Of a stretch of 64,000 bases of DNA, positions 13,183 to 23,999 are shown in pieces. This stretch comes from Cadophora sp. MPI-SDFR-AT-0126 (taxonomy: Eukaryota; Ascomycota; Leotiomycetes; Helotiales; Ploettnerulaceae). The stretch lies in NCBI GenBank assembly GCA_020747065.1, contig JAGMVK010000017.1, positions 1-64,000 of the forward strand. The letters run 5' to 3'. A program made the translations under genes and the position numbers. Positions within the stretch are counted from its first letter, which is position 1, and each line of letters starts with the position of its first letter. The notes beneath the pieces were generated by a model. The model saw only the letters and a list, made by a program, of their open reading frames with translations. It was not told the origin of the DNA and ran no database searches.

Positions 13183-14439
13183 ATGAATAGTGTTGATAGG
13201 CAAGTCGCAGCGCTACGCTGGGGGATTCTAGGTACGCCGGTACAAGCTTATATTACGAGAACACGCTCAAAGATTGCATAGGTACGGGATGGATCTCAAC
13301 AATGTTCGTGAAAGACCTGCTGGTGTCAAAAACGGGCTCAACAAACCACATCCTTGCTGCTCTGGGATCATCTTCACTAGACAAGGGTAATGCCTTCGTA
13401 GAGAAATTGTGGGCAGGTGATCACGGACAATCCAAGCCGGTCGTGTACACGGATTATCATGGTGTTTATAACGATGAGAGTGTGGACATTGTGTACGTTG
13501 GAACTCCTCATTCCTTGCACAAAATGAATTGTCTGGATGCTATTGCTGCGGGAAAGCATGTACTCTGCGAGAAACCTTTCACGATCAATGCGAAGGAAGC
13601 ACAGGAGGTCATCGATGCTGCAAAGGCAAAGGGCGTATTTGTCATGGAAGGTGTGTACTTCAAGTGGCGTCATGTCCAAATGCAGCGGCGCTCCTCCTCA
13701 CTAACTCCTTTTCAAAGCCGTTTGGACTAGATTTTCCCCGATGTTTGATGCTCTACGCTCTGAAATCATCGACAAGAAGTCCATTGGTCAGGTTGAGAGG
13801 TTCTTCATGGATTTTGGAAACCATATGCCACTAGACGACCTCCCAGCCTCGTCACGCCTGAAGGATCCGGCACTTGGCGCCGGCGCACTTCTTGACATCG
13901 GGATATATACACTCACTTATGCTTCCCTAATCATGGGCGACTTTAAGGTCGGTAATGCTCACCCGAAACCCTCTCGGGTTATATCTTCGCTGAGCATTTC
14001 GCATGGCATTGACGAGTCCAATGTGATTGTGCTCAAATACCCGACGGCTTCCTCACAAACAAGGTGCCACACGAAGACTGCAATACTATCCTCAACCTTT
14101 CGTTACCGGACCTCAGAGGACTTCGCTCGCATCGAGGGTTCCAGTGGAACCATTACTATATTTGGCCCTGCAGGCAGCCTACCCGGCGGATTTCGCACCG
14201 TTGTCGGCCCACAGCCTGGATTCGGAGAGGTAGATACCAGAGAGGTGCGTACATATACGGTAGACCGACCGGAGGGGACACTAGGGTTCTTCTGGGAGGC
14301 AGATGCAGTGGCACATGATATTGCAAATGGGCGGACGGAGAATGCGGTCATGCCTTTGGATGAGAGTTTGAGAATTATGAACTTGATGGACGAAATTCGG
14401 AGAGAGGGAGGGTTAGTGTATCCACAGGATGAGCAGTGA
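13183..14439 (+). CDS. Gfo/Idh/MocA oxidoreductase, dihydrodiol/D-xylose dehydrogenase-like
   Basis: About 379 aa from exons 13183-13231, 13282-13650 and 13718-14439. A second ATG at 13180 is in frame and equally possible. The start RWGILGTGWIS has an intact GxG nucleotide loop and is typical of dimeric dihydrodiol dehydrogenase / NADP D-xylose 1-dehydrogenase relatives. It is followed by YVGTPHSLH, GKHVLCEKPFT and, across intron 2, MEAVWTRFFP, which is diagnostic for this subgroup. LGAGALLDIGIYTL and TSEDFARIEG mark the C-terminal domain. Intron 2 (13651-13717) has a CTAAC branch site at 13701-13705. By family it would oxidise an aldose such as D-xylose, or a trans-dihydrodiol, with NADP. 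The true substrate cannot be read from sequence. It is divergent from the preceding oxidoreductase and convergent with the regulator gene. Confidence 0.88.
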
Positions 14440-14676
14440 TCCTTGCAATATGGCTGGGGATGCGCCGGGCGCTTTGACCTTTGTGTTAGTCGTTCAAGCC
14501 AAACGAATATTTACTCCTCTTTCGTTTAATCCTAACTGATCTTCTTGGCGAAATGGCTGAACACACGGCCATTTGCTAAGGTCGGGCAAAATCCAAGCAT
14601 TATTACCCCTTTTGCATCAAATCGAATCGAGTCCAAGTCACTAAGGTGAATAGATTACGCTGTGTCTAGGTTTACC

Positions 14677-17241
14677 TTAATTTAACTTGATATCATTCAT
14701 CGCCATCAAATCTTCAATAATGCGACGTGAAAGTGCAATGTCGGGCGGCGCTTCCGCCTCCCAGTACCGGAGCTTCTCAATACACATCCGTAGGGTATGT
14801 GCGTACCTCTGGTTGTCATCTATGCCTTCGACCTGTGGATTCAAAGATGGTTGTAGGTTGAAAGTGATGAGGCTAGCTGTATGGGCAGCTAAGAGCATTA
14901 GTGCATTGGTAATGCTCTCACGTAACGAGTACCTAAATGACCGTGGATTAGTACAACGTCCAGGAAAATCGAGCATTTCTATATACAGAAATTGGAACAC
15001 GGGTGATCGATTGAGTCGCACTGCTTACTTACCAGGTCCCATGGTGACGGTGTGTCATAACTGTGCTGGCATCACAAGCGACGCTGGTGGTGAGTGCCTT
15101 TTGGACGAAGACTTGAAGTCTGGTGTCCAAATCCCCCTGTATTCGTATTCGGTTAGAATGTATCGCATAGTATAGGAAAGGTCTGTAGAGTAGGCCTCGG
15201 ATCAGTAGACTCCGGCCTTGGGTCATGAATCGTAGCTCGTCAGTTGCTTGGTGTACACGATTATCGAATTGAATGCTGGTAGGCAAAGATGCATACCAGG
15301 TTTCCATTTGGTTCTCGATATCTCCAGCAGCGCTCATCATAACGGAAAGATCCATATGAAGCCAGTGCTGATGGTCTTCTATATAGAACGCATTGATAAC
15401 GCGGTTTTCAATCCTCCGTAATGCAATTTCGCTGAGATAGTAAAACCAGGACTGCTCTTCAGCATGTTCTAGTCGCTGCGACGAGGCTGATGGTATCGAT
15501 GCCGGACTCTCGACCGGACTCCCGTTAGATGGAGGAGAAGGGAACAGGAATGGGTAGTCGAGTTTGCAAAGATTTGACTGTGGCAGGTCGAGTTGGACCC
15601 GAATCTCGCATTCTGATTTCAATACTGTCCAGTAAAGTCGTTGCTCGAGCCGCCTCTCTGATTGAGGATCTGTGACATCGACATCCATGCGACTAGTGTG
15701 TTCTTGAAGAGCGGCTTGGCGCTTGAGATGCAGCGAGTAGGTAGAACCCGCCTGATGAAATGCAGTCCATGCTTCTAGTGGTTTCAAAGTGTACATCAAG
15801 TAGATTCCCGAAAGCATATGGCACTGACCTGCCATAATGCCCTGGTCAAGAAGGCCAAACCTCTTCCGTGCGACCTGATAGAATGCATTGCCTGTCTGCA
15901 AGAGATCAGATGTGTCATCTAAAGATGTGCGTCCACCCTCACTCAGGCTGCTAATTTCTGATGGCGGAATGTATGGACGTGCAACGGCTCCTAATGCACA
16001 TGCGAGTAACTACGGACACACGAGGGTAAGCAAGGGACTGACCTTTGCGTTTGTGAATATAACGAGTGTATGGTTCGATATAAGAATAGAAGTATACATA
16101 CCACTATGCAGGACGAAGCATCCCAACCAAAGCCGCATTCTGAGACATGACGCGCCGCTTCGCGTACCTGTTGAGTTTGAAAGACAGGATTTTTAGAATG
16201 TACCAGCCGTAGAAAGGATTCGACAAGAAATGGGACATTTTCCTCGTTGATACCCACACTGGAACGCTTGCCAGAAAGTGTTTCAGCATGCTCAGTAGGA
16301 TTGGTTCCAATAAGTAGCTCATTTGACAATAGGTTCCGTGGCCATCGGCCGTTGAAAATGGGCCATGTAAGGATAGCCTCAGTAGATGCAAAGGCTGTAG
16401 GTACTTCCAAGCAGTCAGAGGGCAACGAAGATAGCCGAGTGCCATTGTCTTCTGTGCCATATTCGTATGTCTGAGTAGAATCCCGACCGCTGTCATGGCC
16501 ACCATAACTTGGGGAAGTCGAGGCAGCTGCGACAACAGTGGGGTTGGATGACGATCTCGGGTCGTGGACAGTGCTCGCAGTACCACTACTCTTCTGTCCC
16601 TTTATTTCCTGCTCAATCTCGGCGAGCTTTTGCAACGTCTGATGCAGTTTGTCCAGAATGAGAAGGCTGGCAGGATCAAAACTAGACCAAGAGGCTCGCT
16701 TCAGCCCAGGGGATCGCAATGCAAGGGCTGCTCGTTGATACACTGCGGGTGGGGGGTCTATGGCGCAGCTGGAATGCAGCAAAACTCAGTACGTTGGTAC
16801 TTACGATGCATGATCCAAGCGGGGATCATAAGAGCAAGGCCAGCCGTGTGTGGCGCACGATCCGCACACTGGACGCTCGTTACCACATTTGACCTTCTTC
16901 GATCTACACGTATCGCATGCAGTCACGGCACGCTTCCGGGGGAAAGTCATGGTTCTGAAGCGTGACCTATGACCACTGGCGCTGCCAGGGCTTATAGCTC
17001 TGGCAGATCGATCTCTGCGAGCATCGGACTTGGATGGTGGTGGGGCGGGGATGGACTCTGCGGTTCCAGGTGATGAAGGAGAGCGAGTGTGAGGGATCTG
17101 AGGGTGAGAATAAGGATGAGGATGAGCGGCAGCTGGACCTGGAGGCTGAGAAGCAGACATTCTTTGCCGACTCGATGTGAATGAATCGATGTGATGAGAC
17201 GTCGTGAAGTAGGGCGAGATGAAGTGTGAGTGAGTACTCAA
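14677..17241 (-). CDS. Zn2Cys6 fungal transcription factor
   Basis: About 778 aa, nuclear regulator. Exons are 17241-16805, 16768-16102, 16009-15033 and 14932-14677, with phases agreeing throughout. The binuclear cluster is at residues 109-136 with spacing C-X2-C-X6-C-X6-C-X2-C-X6-C and the usual basic KK between C2 and C3. A Pro/Ser-rich N-terminus precedes it. A short coiled-coil linker (LDKLHQTLQKLAEIEQEI) follows, then the middle homology region (LLACALGAVARPYIPP, QLDLPQSNL) and HRHHGTWYSLRESITNALMLLAA near the C-terminus. The intron after the zinc cluster appears to be only 36 bp, the only in-frame solution found. Other in-frame ATGs (for example 17160) could be the real start. Its position between oxidoreductase genes suggests it is the cluster-specific activator; this is inference. 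Confidence 0.88.
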
Positions 17242-17373
17242 GTGAGTGAGGATCAGTCAAGGGGAATACCGGGAATGAAGGTGGGTTAGATGGAGTGGAG
17301 GGTCGACACAGGTTTTATTATGGCGAAGTTCCCCGGACTCGTATTCGTATTGATCTAGTATTATGTATGTACA

Positions 17374-17396
17374 GTATGTATGTATGTATGTATGTA
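17374..17396. repeat. (GTAT)n microsatellite
   Basis: Five to six uninterrupted copies of GTAT, about 130 bp upstream of the transcription factor start codon. Confidence 0.9.
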
Positions 17397-17675
17397 GCAG
17401 CAAATCTAATCTGAGGCTCTCCTACAACAATAATTACTGGTTGGAGTAATAGTAGTGGTAGTAGTCCATGTCCGACCGTGGACCCCTATCTGCTTACTCG
17501 TACTGTACTGTACCTTACCCCGCCCCCGCGAGCTGCAAGCCCCTGCTGGTCGCACCCTCCTCCTGTCTGCGATTCGTTCGGGTGCTCTTCGGTCCGTTGT
17601 CGCCACGACTCAGGAAGCGAAGAAAGACCGAGCGAGATCGATCAAGCGAAGAGAGAAAAGGGGGAGGTGGCTGAG

Positions 17676-17705
17676 TGGAGTGGAGTGGAGTGGAGTGGAG
17701 TGGAG
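17676..17705. repeat. (TGGAG)6 pentanucleotide repeat
   Basis: Six perfect tandem copies of TGGAG followed by a G-rich run, within the divergent promoter region. It belongs to a set of pentamer repeats seen upstream of several genes in this window. Confidence 0.9.
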
Positions 17706-18096
17706 GGGCGGGGAAAAGGGGAGAGGGGAAACTCGGACTTCCTTCATCGGGCGTTAGTAGACAAAGACCAGGATCTTGAGTATGTGTATAAAAATTCATG
17801 TAGACACCTAGGCTGAAGTAGACTAAGCTTAAGTAAACAAGCCGAAGCCGAAGCAAATATGACTTAACAATGGCGGCGTGGTATGATAACAATTGACATG
17901 TTAACTATTCCCCAGACAGCTCGCCAACTTGCTTACTCCAACTCAAATCAAAGTAGTTCTATCAAGACTGGCTGTCTTCGCCCGGCATAATTTGAATCCT
18001 TTTCACTGTTCAGAAAACCTGTCCTGGGAATCGACTTCACAAGTTAGACGATCGACCGTTCTTTGTCAGTGTGTTTGTTGGCAACTCGAATTGAAA

Positions 18097-19342
18097 ATGA
18101 ATCCCTGCAACGGCCAAAGCACGGATATGCCCAAAGTTCGAGTTGGAATTATCGGCTGCGGACAAGTCGCCCAAGTCGTACACATTCCAACACTGGGCTT
18201 CTTGTCCGACCTCTTCTTCATCTCTTATCTGTGTGATGTATCAATGGGAGCTCTAGAGCACTGTCAGCGCAAGTTACCAGGACCAACGCCCCCACAGATC
18301 ACCAAGAACGCCGCCGACTTGTGCTCCTCAGCTGATGTTGATGTTGTGTTTATCCTGAGTAGTGATGAGTATCATGTCGAACAAGCCGTCCTTGCACTAC
18401 AGTACGACAAACATGTTTTTGTGGAGAAGCCAGTTGCATTGAATATTCACGACCTGGAGCGTATCCAAGAGGCCGAGGAGAACTCGAAAGGAAAGCTAAT
18501 GGTCGGCTATATGCGACGATACGCCTCTGTCTTCGAAAGTGCGATCAGAGAGATTGGAGGTATCGATAAGATCTTGTACGCCAGAGTAAGAGGTATGTCA
18601 GTTTATCCTTGTTATGCATACAACTGCGAGACCGACAGATGTACCAGATATTATCGGTCCCAACGGCACATTTGTCAAGCAGTCTGGTATGTTCCCGAAG
18701 ACATTCGAGGATCGCGACGGTCGAGATGTCTCAGACCGCAGGAAGCGAGCCACACAACTCGTGCATCATGCCTTAGAGGTAGAATGCAGTGTTCCTATAA
18801 GTGCTTCTGCAATCACAATGTGGCGAGTCCTTGGGGGTCCTGGAACGCACGACATATCTGCCATGAGAGAGGCCCTGGGTATGCCATTGGCGGTGCTGGG
18901 AGTCCACTGTGGTTTTCCATTTTGGAGGTTTGTATTCAGACTATTGTCTTAGATTGAAATCTAACGTTATAGCGTTCTTTTCCAGTATCCTGGCTTCGCC
19001 GTCGCCTATGAGTCGGGCATGAATCAAGTACCGCGCTTCGATGCACACATAGAAGTCTACGGCCACGAGAAGATTGTTCGCGTACAGTACGATACACCTT
19101 ATGTGAAGGGCTTACCAATAACGCTTCACGTCTCGGAAAACGTGAATGGAGCACTAAGAGAGGCTGTTATCCGGGAAACATACGAGGATGCTTATACCCA
19201 GGAGTTGAAGCAAGTATATGAACGGGTAAGGCTTGGGAAGGCAGTGAAGACCACCATCGGAGATGCCAGGCTTGATATTGAGATATTCCAGATGATCATG
19301 CAAGCAGACCATCAACATAAGATGAATATTGGAGCGCTTTAG
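18097..19342 (+). CDS. Gfo/Idh/MocA family oxidoreductase (third copy)
   Basis: About 384 aa from exons 18097-18592, 18639-18927 and 18973-19342. The Rossmann start VRVGIIGCGQVAQ has the intact GxGxxA loop, and DKHVFVEKPVAL is the EKP catalytic loop. GGPGTHDISAMREALGMP belongs to the C-terminal sheet domain, with SVLFQYPGFAVAYESG crossing intron 2. The start could also be 18127 (MPKVRVG); 18097 has an A at -3. It differs clearly from the two other family members here, so the three are not recent tandem copies. It faces away from the Zn2Cys6 gene across a shared promoter region. Substrate is unknown; relatives act on sugars, inositols or sugar acids. Confidence 0.85.
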
Positions 19343-19780
19343 AGTTTCAACATGGAACTTCTGAATGGCCCAACTGGCGTGGTCGTGATCTAGTTCATGT
19401 ATATATCCTACTTGGAGTGAACTCCATAATTCACGTCCCTCGCTCGCAAGATGTGATATTTTCGAGCAGCAGATGAGAGATTGTTGTTTGTTTTGTTCTG
19501 TATTCCTCGTCTAATTTGCATTCCCTGTCTTACCTTCTTTCTTGGATAAAGTGCTTCTCTTGGCATCCACGTCTCTTCATTTCATCCTGCGTGTTGGGAA
19601 AGATGGTTTCATAGAAATAGACTCTAAATGAGTCCACCACTGTGGTAGTCAATTATCCTTCCTATACCTCAAATAATCCACTGTTGGTCAATCCTTTGAT
19701 ACTACACACTCTTCAAATTTAGTCAAAGCGCAGTAACCATCTGGATAGTAGGTGGACGAGGATGGATTTCTCTACTTCTA
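19343..19780. other. Convergent 3' intergenic region
   Basis: About 440 bp between the third oxidoreductase and the UPF0303 gene. I see no gene; it should hold both 3' UTRs. Confidence 0.5.
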
Positions 19781-20474
19781 CTATTGCCTCTGACTATCTA
19801 AAAGAGCTTGCAAGCAGCCCACAATAACCTGGTGGTCCTCTTCCTGAGATAAACCACTTACAACAATAGCGGCAACTGGCCCCTCGACTGCTTGAACCCG
19901 AACAGGGAAACCTCCTCCATGTATAGCGTATTCTCCTGCTTGCTCTCCTAATTGAAACCGAGCCTTGAACTTGTCTTCGTCGCCCTTGTCAAACATGTTA
20001 TGGGCTGCCCATGTGCTAAAGCCAAATCTAAGGACAACATTTCTCTTCCTCCGCACCCAGTTGTCGTTCTCGGGGACGGTCCCAGGCCTTGACACTAATG
20101 GGGTAAGAAAGTTAGCAAGCAAGGATCAACAGTAAAAGGAAAGAAATATGCCAAGAAACATCCTAGGCATCCTTGGAAGCGTAGATACGTAAGTGTAAGC
20201 TTCAAGTACATACCGGCATGGAACAAGAGCTGCTGGTTATTGGCCAGGACAATATTTACTACTGCCGGGGTTTGTGAAACTTCTCTGAGACGATCTCTGA
20301 TCAGGATTCCTAGGGTGAAGGCGTCGTCGGAATTAAAGTGCAGTAATATGAGTGCCTTCTCTTGGGCAACGATCTCATCAAACTAGATACTTGCTTAATA
20401 ATAGCGATAACATAATTTCAGGGTGGTAATGGACTTACTGTATCAAGCGGTTTTCCGAGTGATTTCGAAGTCAT
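19781..20474 (-). CDS. UPF0303 / HbpS-GlcG-like domain protein (YBR137W family)
   Basis: About 172 aa from exons 20474-20439, 20382-20214 and 20094-19781, in phase. Recognised by the family blocks ALILLHFNSDDAFTLG, WVRRKRNVVLRFG, EYAIHGGGFPVRV and VSGLSQEEDHQVIVGCL, the last two being the conserved ends of UPF0303. Yeast YBR137W is the best-known fungal member and has been linked to tail-anchored protein delivery; the fold resembles haem-binding HbpS and bacterial GlcG. The exact role in this cluster is unknown. The start ATG has the context CAAAATGAC. All expected motifs are present, so the gene looks intact. Confidence 0.82.
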
Positions 20475-21361
20475 TTTGAACATTGAGATGAGTTGATATC
20501 TTACTGATCATACTGGAGAGAGAATTGTCGCTCTTTATATCAATTATTAGGGTCGGTATCTTGAGTATTGGGTAGTGGGAACTCTGTGCAGTACGTGTGC
20601 ATTCGTTGTTGACTGCCCAATTAAACCTCACGGAATAGGTACATGGTACGGGTGGAGACACATTTATTGCTGGCCCAGTTCCCGCCGATCGAGATCCTGT
20701 CCGAAACTCCCCGCAAGCGAAGACTGTATCGGTTGTCCGTTGTACTTTTCATAGTAGTCATGTGAGATCGAGTCTGTTGCTGTGGTATATGAGCTGTACC
20801 AACATCACTACCCGCCGTGCCTACGACCATTGGGAATTATGCTCAGGGAATTGGGAATCTTCCGTACATGACCCTTGGATCCTGATATGGAATTTTATTG
20901 CAAATCGGCAACTTGGTCTCGTGAAGGATCGGTGTGAGCTACTGAGATACCTACACGCAACTAGATGAGTGGCCGGCTTACATGCCACAATTATCTGAAA
21001 GCTCAAAATACTCTGATTGACTCGGGTTTCTTAGTAAATTTCATTACAGAGAGAAGCAATTCGCATGCCCAGGGTACCCTCAATCAAATAACTTATGTAA
21101 CGTACGTCTCGAGATAGAAAGGCAGTAACGACACTGGATTTATCACATGTGCACTGGTATCTGATGCAGACGTATCCAAAAAGAAGCGTCCTACATAAAC
21201 CATTTTGGTTGATAACCGATAAGCCTTACTGCCGACCAGTCCACAGATGCAAATGTGATAAATGGCACCAACAAAGCCTCCTATATCTATCCACCACCAC
21301 GTAGAAAAGACTGCCTGAAAGCGAACCTCTCATCTACTCTGCGGTCGTTGATGTAACGCAC
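20475..21361. other. Intergenic region without a recognisable gene
   Basis: About 890 bp. Short open frames on both strands show no family resemblance. It contains the promoter of the UPF0303 gene and the 3' end of the permease gene. Confidence 0.45.
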
Positions 21362-23207
21362 TTATGCTATCTTCCTAGCCGTGACAATGACATCGTCAAT
21401 GTGTTCAGATGTGCTATTGCCGGCAATTTTCTCTGCGATATCACCTTCGGCTGACATCGAATCACCGTCACCGAAAATGCGCGCCATTTCCTCTAGACTA
21501 TGTCCACGGGTTTCGGGAAACATGAAAAATATGATCAAACCGCCCCCACAAAGAATGAACACAAAAAGAAGATAATACCGCCATTGAATACTTTCCAGGG
21601 CAATCGGATTGACAAAAATGTTGAAGAAAACTGCCGTCGCTGTAGATATCCACATAGTAGCAAGGCCTCTTGAGCGGAGCTGGTAGGGCCATATCTCAAC
21701 GGGGTATGCCACGACCAGAGGTGTGAATGCTAGGGAAAAGCATCCATACATAAGGAACAAGAAAGGAACCACAGCAGTACCGATTGCTGCAGAGCCCCCT
21801 TTTGCGAAAGTCGCCGAGAGAGCTGTGATGAGGATATAGGATAGGAACATGCCAGCTGTAGCGAACAAAAAGAGGAATCGCCGCCCAACTCTGTCTACGT
21901 TGAAGGCTCCAGTGAGTGCACAAATCAAGTTCCAGATCTGCAAGAAGCCATTGATGAGGGTCTGCTTTGTGACCGTTGTAATACCCTGCGTTCGAGGTCA
22001 GCACTACTCCACTATAGATGTCGTGAAAACGTTATGGTCGATACACCGCAGACTCATCGCACTGGACTGGGGAATTTCCCATTCTAGATAACTTACAATA
22101 CTTGTTAGCACTGGTGGAAGATAGTATCCAGCAACATTCTGACCAGCCCATTGATCAAAGATACCCAGAAATACCGTGATAAATGTTCTTTTGCGGTTTG
22201 CGGGGGTGGCCAGCATTTGTTTATATGATGTAGTCTTTTGGAACTCGCGCTCCATCTGAGGAGAATGAAAGATCATAGTCAGCATTTATTCTTACGTAAT
22301 GACGAAAGACTTGGCCTTGATGGAGGAGGGCAATATACGTAAGCCGAGGCACAAGCTCGAGCTTCTTTCAAGACTGATCTTGAGATGGCGGAACAGCCTG
22401 GAGAACACGAACCTGAATGCTCCTAGAGATTTCTGCGAATTCGAAAGCTGCTAATGCGGAGGTCTCGTCCCCCTCTCCATGATATTTGACGAGAAATGCT
22501 CGGGCTTCGTCGGTACGCTCAGTCGAGATCAGGTATCTTGGGGACTCGGGCACCAGTATCAGCCCTGGCAGAACCAGCACCGGAATAAGCAGCTGTAGCA
22601 CCGACGGGATACGCCAGGACCAGGAATTCTGATAGTCTCGCGTGCCGAAAGTTGTCCATGCAGCCACAAATGATCCTACACGTTTGGTCAACTACAAAAC
22701 TTCGTGGGGATTCAAGCTTGTACTCACCAACATACCATCCACACATATAAAGGCTTGTGAGAATGCCTCTATGTGTAGGATACGCAGTCTCCGTCATCAA
22801 GAGAGGAACACAGCCTCCAAAGAAGGCTCCAGCTATGCCCACGATGATTCGAGCCATTACAAACATAGCAGGATTGATGGCTCCGGTTTGTATGCCTGCA
22901 CCAAGTGCGAGGAAGAAGTATCCCACAAAGATGGTCGGCTTGCGACCAAATTTATTCGACGCCCATGCCACAACAGGGAAGCAAATAATCGAACCCAGGT
23001 TCGAAGCACCAGAGATAAAGCCAAGCCAAGTGCCAGCAGGCCGTTCAACATCGATCCATCATATCCATTGCCAGAGGACAGCATGAACAGACTGAATAAG
23101 CAGAAGTTGAGATAAAGCAGATTTGGCTTTTTGTACCAAGCCTTATCATTTGCAGGCAAGATGGCCGCCAGTTCTGGGCCGACTGATTTGTGGTTGTTGG
23201 ACACCAT
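21362..23207 (-). CDS. MFS sugar (lactose permease-like) transporter with a frameshifting deletion
   Basis: Twelve-helix major facilitator sugar porter. Exons are 23207-22728, 22675-22413, 22255-22097 and 21985-21362. Family marks include NLLYLNFCLFSLFMLSS at the start, NKFGRKPTIFVGY (motif A), VPESPRYLIS, DQWAGQNVAGYYLPPVLTSIG, DRVGRRFLFL, VVAYPVEIWPYQLRSRGLA and FPETRGHSLEEMARIFG. The last four exons join in phase. In the first exon MLN leads directly into a different frame reading PAGTWLGFISG, with the expected dozen or so residues between them missing. The break is near 23,040, and the exon total is 2 modulo 3. The gene therefore looks disabled unless the sequence has an error there. It probably once imported a sugar or oligosaccharide. 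Confidence 0.8.
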
Positions 23208-23999
23208 AGCTGGTGACTGTGCTTCGTAGCAGCGTTAAGTCTGAGGATTCAACGAAGTAATGGGACGGACAGAGCTTAGTTCTGCTTTTGGTGTTTAATC
23301 GAATCTGACGAATTCTTGTGTACAGGTAATAGGAAATTGCTGGATATGCTTTGATGGTTGACATAAGATATATATATGCTCGGATGCGTAGGTATAGATC
23401 AGTGCTGCTCCTGCCAGGACCGCTTCTCGCTTCTCGCTTCTACCCCACGGGGAAAGCGATCTCCCAGCGGGGTACAGCGCGAGAACTTGGCCAGGGAGGA
23501 GCTCATACGAGTCATGTGCATGTGCGGCTTCGGGGAGTCTGCCGACAAAAAATAGCGGGAAAGGAAAATATACAATACTGTACTGTACTCGCCAAAGGGC
23601 CACTGAATGGAATACTTGTAGCTTCGGTAATGCTCCGTTTCTCCCCGCCGCGGAACAGACCGCAGGGGGTAGCCCACGGCCTATCAGACAGAACATTTGT
23701 TTCGTCCGGGAAGCCAGCATGTTCCACGCAGAGCAGCGAATACTCCCATTTCAACGCACTCCGCAAGATCCTCCGAGCCTCGCGGGAGGGGGAGGGGTTG
23801 AGTGGATGGCCGTGGACTGGCAAGAAGTTCGTTGGGGAAACTTTGATGTCCGGCAATGTTTCTTATGAGCAACGTCTTGTATATCACAAAATTCGACTTC
23901 AATTGGTTTTTGGAAGAAACAAAAATCACGCATCAACCCACCACTTATTGTACGGGATGACGTTCTTGCTCATACCCGCCAAGAAGTTCCCCAATGCCA
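23208..23999. promoter_or_regulatory. Permease promoter region with CreA-like sites
   Basis: About 790 bp upstream of the permease. Three matches to the fungal carbon-repressor consensus SYGGRG occur at 23443-23448 (reverse strand), 23467-23472 and 23643-23648 (reverse strand). A TATATATA run lies near 23,370. A 238-codon plus-strand frame here lacks family motifs and is not accepted as a gene. Confidence 0.4.

Larger units (their letters stand above)
17242..18096. promoter_or_regulatory. Divergent intergenic region between regulator and third oxidoreductase
   Basis: About 850 bp with no credible gene. It holds two simple-sequence tracts, given separately, and is the promoter region of two divergent genes. 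Confidence 0.5.
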
